From Methanocella sp. (GTDB lineage: Archaea > Halobacteriota > Methanocellia > Methanocellales > Methanocellaceae), in assembly GCF_035506375.1 (NCBI RefSeq), contig NZ_DATJPM010000026.1, positions 1 through 11,178 on the forward strand: DNA of 11,178 nucleotides. Direction: 5' to 3'. The notes under the pieces were generated by a model, which was not told where the DNA came from, ran no database searches, and saw only the letters and a list, made by a program, of their open reading frames with translations. The stretch's first letter is position 1, and every line of letters begins with the position of its first letter. The position numbers and the translations under genes are program-made. This document shows positions 7,451 to 11,178 of this stretch, piece by piece.

Positions 7451-7963
7451 TCAATTTTTATTTACTTTATTATCGGTCTCGACGGCCTCGTACTTGAGCG
7501 GCGTCTCCAGGATCTTTTTCGTGGTCAGTATAGTGTTCGTGTTGAGCACGCCGCCGATGCTGGAAATATTTCCTATGATCTCCCGTAGCACGTCCACGTT
7601 GTTCGTCCTCAGCTTCAGCATGAGGTCAAATGGCTCCAGAGTCTCGTATATCTCGAGTACTTCGGGCATGATCATGAGCTCGGCAATGACGTCCTCTTTC
7701 TTTTTTCCGGTGAGCGCGCTGCGCTCCAGCTCGATGCCCACGAAGGCCACGGTCTTCAGGTCGAGGATGATCGGATCGAATAGAATGGTGAAACGCTCGA
7801 TGACGCCCCCGTCGACCAGTCGGTTAATACGCTTATGGATAGTGGAAGGCGAAACGTTCAACTCGTCCCCGATACAGGCGAGGGGCGTGTTGCTGTTCTC
7901 GCAAAGCTTTCGGATGATGTAAATATCCGTTTCGTCCAGGTTGCCCTTAAATTTTGAGCTCAT
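7451..7963 (-). CDS. Lrp/AsnC family transcriptional regulator (paralog A)
   Basis: A ~170-residue Lrp/AsnC protein. The winged HTH is near 10-60 (LDETDIYIIRKLCENSN, SPSTIHKRINRLVDGGVIER) and the RAM domain follows (LKTVAFVGIELERSALTGKK, LEPFDLMLKLRTNNVDVLRE, NTNTILTTKKILE), with an Asn/Lys-rich C-terminal extension. An earlier in-frame ATG exists at 7996, but the TATA box at 8010-8018 predicts a transcription start near 7988, downstream of that ATG. I therefore choose ATG 7963, with GGAG about 10 nt upstream. It is about 60% identical by eye to the gene at 8740-9225, including the uncommon IERFTILFDP and GKKKE blocks, so the two are recent paralogs. Target and ligand are unknown. Confidence 0.93.
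   Translation of the reverse strand: MSSKFKGNLDETDIYIIRKLCENSNTPLACIGDELNVSPSTIHKRINRLVDGGVIERFTILFDPIILDLKTVAFVGIELERSALTGKKKEDVIAELMIMPEVLEIYETLEPFDLMLKLRTNNVDVLREIIGNISSIGGVLNTNTILTTKKILETPLKYEAVETDNKVNKN
7452..7475 (+). terminator. T-rich terminator for the plus-strand Lrp gene
   Basis: CAATTTTTATTTACTTTATT starts 4 bp after the plus-strand stop and lies inside the 3' end of the opposing gene, so the plus-strand transcript probably ends within paralog A. Confidence 0.4.
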
Positions 7964-8007
7964 TGATCGAGCGCTCCGGTATGATATTATAAACAATAGC
8001 TTATTAT

Positions 8008-8024
8008 ACTTATATATACCTTTC
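8008..8024 (-). promoter_or_regulatory. TATA box of Lrp paralog A
   Basis: On the minus strand TATATATAA (8018-8010), preceded by GGAAAGG, is a strong TATA element about 27 bp upstream of the predicted start near 7988. The remaining spacer to 8130 is AT-rich with no gene visible. Confidence 0.5.
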
Positions 8025-8196
8025 CTAATCTAGTAAATTTATTATCATATTTGGCCATAATATTATAAATTTTTATCAAGTATCCGCTTACGTGGCAGAA
8101 CTATGGCGATTGTCCTCTTTGTAGGGTAAATATTATATTTACGTTATTTCTTCGGGGGACTGTTAAGCGTACGCTTGCCTAAATACCGTATGCCGT

Positions 8197-8270
8197 GCCC
8201 CTGTGGCTCAGCTGGTCAAAGCGGATTACTAGTAATCAGCGCGTCGCAAGTTCAAGTCTTGCCGGGGGCT
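8197..8270 (+). tRNA. tRNA-like sequence, Thr-type (anticodon AGT), possibly degenerate
   Basis: The acceptor stem pairs fully (GCCCCTG 8197-8203 with CGGGGGC 8263-8269, one G-U), and the T arm is perfect (GCAAG 8246-8250, loop TTCAAGT, CTTGC 8258-8262). T8, A14 and GG18-19 are in place, and all arm lengths fit a class I tRNA of 73 nt plus discriminator. The anticodon loop CTAGTAA (8229-8235) gives anticodon AGT (Thr); U73 fits archaeal tRNA-Thr as I recall. However, the anticodon stem GATTA/TCAGC has at least two mismatches, the D stem has a C13-A22 mismatch, and CCA is not encoded (CCCA follows). A34 is rare in archaea. It may be a pseudogene or a divergent tRNA. A TATA-like ATTATATT at 8132-8139 lies upstream. 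Confidence 0.6.
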
Positions 8271-8290
8271 CCCACTACATAGGCTGGTAA

Positions 8291-8305
8291 TTCCTTTTTA
8301 TCCTT
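8291..8305 (+). terminator. T-rich terminator after the tRNA-like sequence
   Basis: TTCCTTTTTATCCTT begins about 20 bp after the mature 3' end, as expected for archaeal tRNA transcription units. Nothing else recognisable lies between it and the inverted repeat at 8388. Confidence 0.35.
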
Positions 8306-8387
8306 AGCTAATTCTCCTGCCTGCGACTTCTCCGGTGATATAGCCCGCTTTGGCTTCTATGCCATGTTATTGTGGAGCTTATCGCTT

Positions 8388-8687
8388 CGGTTTTTCAACA
8401 CTAAAACACGAAAATTTATTATATCCCACGTAAGGGCACGAGCATCTCTAAGGCCCATGCTTTAGTGTCAAAACATAAAACAATATCTCAAAGAGACGAA
8501 CCTCTCCAAGAAAATGAAACACAAGAGAAAGCATTCACTTACATGCCGTTCTTGTGTTTCAGTCTTATAGTGATTTGGGGCTCTAGGGATGTTGTTTTGT
8601 GTTTTGAACGCCCGGCATGAGCTTTTGTGATGTTCGTGTCCTTACGTGGGATATAAAAATAATTCGTGTTTTAGTGTTGAAAAACCG
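8388..8687. repeat. ~300-bp inverted repeat (near-palindromic element)
   Basis: Two ~150-nt arms are inverted copies of each other, centred near 8537.5. The outermost 25 nt are a perfect match (8388-8412 against 8663-8687), as are 15 nt at 8421-8435 against 8640-8654 and 10 nt near the tip (GAAACACAAG 8516-8525, CTTGTGTTTC 8551-8560). Between these blocks the arms stay alignable with few indels, roughly 70% identical by eye. The loop is only about 20-25 nt. There is no ORF of note, and no clear target-site duplication. Either strand, if transcribed, would fold into a very long hairpin. It might be a MITE-like element, a pair of inverted short repeats, or a structured RNA; the sequence does not decide. 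It sits 52 bp past the stop of Lrp paralog B. Confidence 0.9.
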
Positions 8688-8739
8688 GAGGCTGTACGTG
8701 CATCGCTAAAGCGGTAAAGGATTAAGCGCGAGAGCCCAG

Positions 8740-9225
8740 TTATACCGCGGGCACTTCGATGAACCGCTCCATGATGCGGTTCGTGGTCAGGATGGTGTTG
8801 GTCGCCATGATGCCGTCGATGGCTGCGATGCTCGTGATGACACTCCTTAGCTTTTCCACGTTCTTGGTGCGCAATTTCAAGATCAGGTCGAAGGGCGCCA
8901 GCGTCTCGTGGATCTCCACCACGTAGGGGATGCCCGACAGGCTGGAGAGCACTTCTTCCTTCTTCTTGCCCATGAGCGCGTCCCGCTCCAGCTCGATGCC
9001 CACGAAGGCCACGGTCTTTAAATTTAAAATCATCGGGTCGAAAAGTATGGTGAAGCGCTCGATGATATTATTCTCCTTCAGGCTGTTGATGCGCTTATGA
9101 ACCGTGGACGCGGAAATGCCAAGCTCCTTCGCGATATCGTTCAATGAGGCGGAAGAGTCCTGGCAGAGTTTCTCTATGATCTTAATATCGACGGCATCGA
9201 GGTCCTTGACAGATTTATACGCCAT
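8740..9225 (-). CDS. Lrp/AsnC family transcriptional regulator (paralog B)
   Basis: A 161-residue Lrp/AsnC protein with winged HTH (LDAVDIKIIEKLCQDSS, SASTVHKRINSLKENNIIER) and RAM domain (LKTVAFVGIELERDALMGKK, LAPFDLILKLRTKNVEKLRS, TNTILTTNRIMERF). ATG 9225 is preferred to the in-frame TTG at 9234, because the TTG overlaps the GAGG element (9232-9229) and an ATG lies just downstream, though a 3-nt spacing is short. A TATA-like TATTTATATG (9280-9271) suggests a start near 9248. It is about 60% identical to paralog A, in the same orientation and separated from it by the tRNA-like sequence and the inverted repeat, so a local duplication is likely. It lacks paralog A's Asn/Lys-rich tail. Effector and targets are unknown. 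Confidence 0.94.
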   Translation of the reverse strand: MAYKSVKDLDAVDIKIIEKLCQDSSASLNDIAKELGISASTVHKRINSLKENNIIERFTILFDPMILNLKTVAFVGIELERDALMGKKKEEVLSSLSGIPYVVEIHETLAPFDLILKLRTKNVEKLRSVITSIAAIDGIMATNTILTTNRIMERFIEVPAV

Positions 9226-9789
9226 AATCCTCAAAAATCCTAATTAGTGGCTTGGATTGAAAGTGTTCGTCATATAAATAGCGAAAGAAGTGTGATAAAA
9301 TAAAAGAAAAATCGGTGTTTTTATAAAAATTATGTTATATGGCGCGTAGTATATCCAATAATTTTCCATGAAGGGCTTGCCACGTTCTTTTTTTACCGTA
9401 TATCTTAAAATGATGCGCACGAAGACGATTTAAAGAGAAATTTGAATTCACGCCTGTTTATTTTAACATTAATTTACAGATAACATTTATATATGACGAT
9501 ATTTGCTATGGCATATTCTGCCGATAATGACATGTGCGATCGTTAATCATCCGGTATTCACATATAAACTTTTTTATATATTGGTCGGTTTTTTTACCAG
9601 GCATGCCATAAATGAACAACATTGCGGCATAAGCGTACCATTATCATATACTTTATATAAAATCGCTAATTATTCGATTTATTCAATATAATCCGCTATA
9701 TTTTAAGACAAAGCTGATGCCCTTACGTATATTAGTGAATTGCTAGGGAATAAACCCCTTATCGGACAAGCATTAGCAGGAGGAAATTG
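9226..9789. other. AT-rich intergenic spacer, no gene recognised
   Basis: About 560 bp with strongly AT-biased composition. It holds the minus-strand promoter of Lrp paralog B (about 9271-9280) and several plus-oriented TATA-like elements: ATTTATATATG (9485-9495), TTTTATATA (9572-9580) and CTTTATATAA (9651-9660). A T7 run lies near 9590-9596. A 62-codon open frame from a TTG at 9503 has no RBS and low-complexity AT-driven composition, so I do not call it. The spacer could carry regulatory sites or a small RNA for the surface-protein gene, but nothing specific is visible. Confidence 0.5.
9724..9783 (+). promoter_or_regulatory. Proximal promoter and strong RBS of the surface-protein gene
   Basis: ACGTATATTAG (9725-9735) is the nearest TATA-like element and predicts a start around 9755, a ~35-nt leader. 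AGGAGG (9778-9783) is a near-perfect archaeal Shine-Dalgarno sequence 6 nt before ATG 9790, which rules out the TTG at 9787 as the main start. Confidence 0.5.
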
Positions 9790-10800
9790 ATGAAGAATAA
9801 AGTCTTAATAACACTTATAATGATCTCGGCAATGGTACTCAGCGCTACTATGGCCATGGCCGCGAGCTGGAGCGCTATGGGAACAGTAGACTCGGGTCAA
9901 GGCTGGACCGTGACCCAGGGCAGCTTCGAAGGTATGTTCACCTCTATGGAAGGCGTCTATGCATCATCGGGCACTGCCAGGGCAGTCCACCCAATAACCG
10001 TGGGCAGCGACGGGAATTTTTCAGTCTCGATACCCTTCAAGCTACAGAGCAATGGGACTTCGGCATACGTCGGTATCAGCACGGCCTCAACCGCCTCGGA
10101 TACCTCCGGGGATATGCTGATCGGTAACGCCCAAAACGACGGGCCATTAGGAGTTTGCACAGGCGGTAATGTCAATAACATCGCTGCCTTTGATCCTGAG
10201 ATACCCGCCAGAGGATCTGATTACGTGTATACTGCGACGATAACCTCAACTGACAATGGCCAGACCGCCGATTTCAGCATTGCCGGCTGGGGCTACCCGG
10301 CAACATTATCTTTGAGCGGCCCGCCGAAGTATATCGTGTTATACCTGGTCGATGGCGACGTCCAGGATCCTTCATTCATGACCGTGCCAGTTGTAACGAG
10401 CGTTACATTCAATACGGGCGCATCCGTAAATCCGTCTCCCAGCCCATCGCCTTCGGCAAACCCGTCCCCGACGAATATTAACATGGATCTCCAGGGCATC
10501 CGAGACTTCTACGCCCACCAGCCGGTCGTCCACATGTCGAACCAGTCCGTAATCTACAACCCGGACGGCACGATCAAGCAGGTCATCACCGGCACGCAGA
10601 CTACGACCCCGGCCGTCTCGGCGACCCCCACGGTCAAGCCCAATGTGACCACGACTGCGACTCCCGTGCCGGTCACCCCCACGGCCGTAGCCCCGACGAC
10701 AGCCGCACCCACGAAGAGCCAGTCCCCGGGATTCGAGATCGTACTGGCTGCAATGGGCATGATCGCCGCGCTGGCGCTGATCACGCGGAAGAAGAAATAA
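9790..10800 (+). CDS. Secreted cell-surface protein with PGF-CTERM anchor
   Basis: A 336-residue exported protein. The Sec signal peptide spans 1-24 (Lys-rich start, hydrophobic core, cleavage after AMA). An ectodomain of about 185 residues follows, rich in Gly, Ser, Thr and alternating hydrophobics, likely a beta sandwich (SVSIPFKLQSNGTSAYVGIS; YIVLYLVDGDVQDP). Then come a Pro/Ser stalk at about 211-229 (NPSPSPSPSANPSP), a short segment with DLQGIRDFYAHQPVVH, a Thr/Pro-rich stalk at about 270-311 that could be O-glycosylated, and a C-terminal tripartite tail: SPGF (312-315), a hydrophobic helix and RKKK. That tail matches the PGF-CTERM signal processed by archaeosortase A with lipid anchoring in haloarchaea. 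The ectodomain function is unknown. It is monocistronic, with a strong RBS and terminator, suggesting good expression. Confidence 0.88.
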   Translation: MKNKVLITLIMISAMVLSATMAMAASWSAMGTVDSGQGWTVTQGSFEGMFTSMEGVYASSGTARAVHPITVGSDGNFSVSIPFKLQSNGTSAYVGISTASTASDTSGDMLIGNAQNDGPLGVCTGGNVNNIAAFDPEIPARGSDYVYTATITSTDNGQTADFSIAGWGYPATLSLSGPPKYIVLYLVDGDVQDPSFMTVPVVTSVTFNTGASVNPSPSPSPSANPSPTNINMDLQGIRDFYAHQPVVHMSNQSVIYNPDGTIKQVITGTQTTTPAVSATPTVKPNVTTTATPVPVTPTAVAPTTAAPTKSQSPGFEIVLAAMGMIAALALITRKKK

Positions 10801-10810
10801 GTAAATAGCT

Positions 10811-10850
10811 GCTTATGCCCGCAACAGGCGGGTATAAGCTTCCTTTTTTT
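10811..10850 (+). terminator. Hairpin plus T-run terminator
   Basis: GCTTATGCCCGC (10811-10822) pairs with GCGGGTATAAGC (10828-10839) over 12 bp with one G-U and a 5-nt loop. It is followed by TCC and seven T residues (10844-10850). It lies 10 bp after the surface-protein stop. Confidence 0.85.
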
Positions 10851-10954
10851 GCTGTGTTGAATAAGTCAAGTTTTGTTAATTAGTAAATGATTACTAAGCT
10901 AGTTAATTTTTAAAAAAATTTGTTGTATTGAATTACTCCCGTATTTTAAGCTTT

Positions 10955-11178
10955 TTAAGAGCACGGAGGGCACTATTTTTCACCACAAAGGCACGAAGAG
11001 CACGGAGGCTCACAAAGTTTTCTTTTTAGATTAAGTTACAAAGGACACAAAGCTGGTTCATTGGCGATCAGGGCACGAAGGATACAAGGGCATAGTGGAA
11101 TGAGCAAGAGCACTTTTTGCCCCTGTGCCTTCTTATCCTTTGTATCTTAGAAGTTCAAAAAGCGGCTCTGTGCCCTTT
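10955..11178. repeat. Degenerate CAC(G/A)AAGG-type repeat cluster
   Basis: Gene-free DNA made of short degenerate units: CACAAAGG, CACGAAGAG, CACGGAGGCT and CACAAAG follow each other every 8-10 nt at 10984-11017. Related units recur at 11040-11052 (TACAAAGGACACAAAG) and 11072-11093 (GGCACGAAGG, ATACAAGGGCA). Opposite-strand versions occur at 11118-11146 (CCCTGTGCCTTC, ATCCTTTGTATC) and at 11167-11178 (CTGTGCCCTTT), so part of the cluster is self-complementary. Similar CAC..AAGG text occurs in the inverted repeat at 8388-8687. It runs to the window edge and may continue. The stretch 10851-10954 is plain AT-rich spacer. Confidence 0.7.

Noticed and set aside
8197..8270. Pyrrolysine tRNA (CTA occurs in the anticodon region)
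   Set aside because: The arm lengths and 5-nt variable loop fit an ordinary class I tRNA; aligning the 7-nt loop gives AGT at positions 34-36, and tRNA-Pyl has a different D arm and short variable loop.
8388..8687. CRISPR array
   Set aside because: There are no regularly spaced direct repeats; the repeats are inverted arms around one centre.
9503..9691. 62-codon plus-strand open frame in the AT-rich spacer
   Set aside because: TTG start without RBS, composition like the surrounding non-coding DNA, no recognisable domain.
10955..11178. CRISPR array in the terminal repeat cluster
   Set aside because: Units are 8-10 nt, degenerate and adjacent, without unique 30-40 nt spacers.

Overview
The window looks like chromosomal DNA of a methanogenic euryarchaeon. 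Coding DNA is GC-rich while spacers are AT-rich. Most genes are preceded by BRE/TATA-type promoters and GAGG-type ribosome binding sites, and the gene content is archaeal: an RqcH/NFACT ribosome quality-control factor, Pelota, KaiC-like ATPase, Lrp/AsnC regulators and a PGF-CTERM surface protein. The overall style recalls Methanocella (Methanocellales), but that genus call is an inference from memory and was not tested.

Layout. (a) 1-2687: the 3' part of an RqcH/NFACT gene overlaps pelA (Pelota/Dom34) by 4 bp, a compact ribosome-rescue operon. (b) 2771-4639: a small polytopic membrane protein (SpoIIM/DUF95-like) and a ~395-residue beta-rich protein of unknown function, each with its own likely promoter. 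(c) 4640-5254: tandem TATA elements lead into a 143-residue acidic orphan, probably on a leaderless or nearly leaderless transcript. (d) 5412-6815 (minus): a KaiC-like ATPase with one intact and one degenerate RecA-like half. A 183-bp divergent promoter region separates it from an Lrp/AsnC regulator at 6999-7448. (e) 7451-9225: two closely related Lrp/AsnC paralogs, both on the minus strand, flank a tRNA-like sequence (8197-8270) and a striking ~300-bp inverted repeat (8388-8687). (f) 9226-9789: a long AT-rich spacer with several TATA-like elements but no convincing gene. (g) 9790-10850: a secreted, cell-surface-anchored protein with signal peptide, Pro/Ser/Thr-rich stalks and a PGF-CTERM tail, closed by a strong hairpin terminator. 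(h) 10950-11178: non-coding DNA rich in CAC(G/A)AAGG-type degenerate repeat units that resemble pieces of the inverted repeat in (e).

The best-understood functional link is RqcH with Pelota: Pelota recognises stalled ribosomes with an empty A site, and RqcH acts on the obstructed large subunit after splitting. The least explained structures are the 300-bp palindromic element between duplicated Lrp genes, the tRNA-like sequence whose anticodon stem does not pair, and the half-degenerate KaiC-like ATPase.
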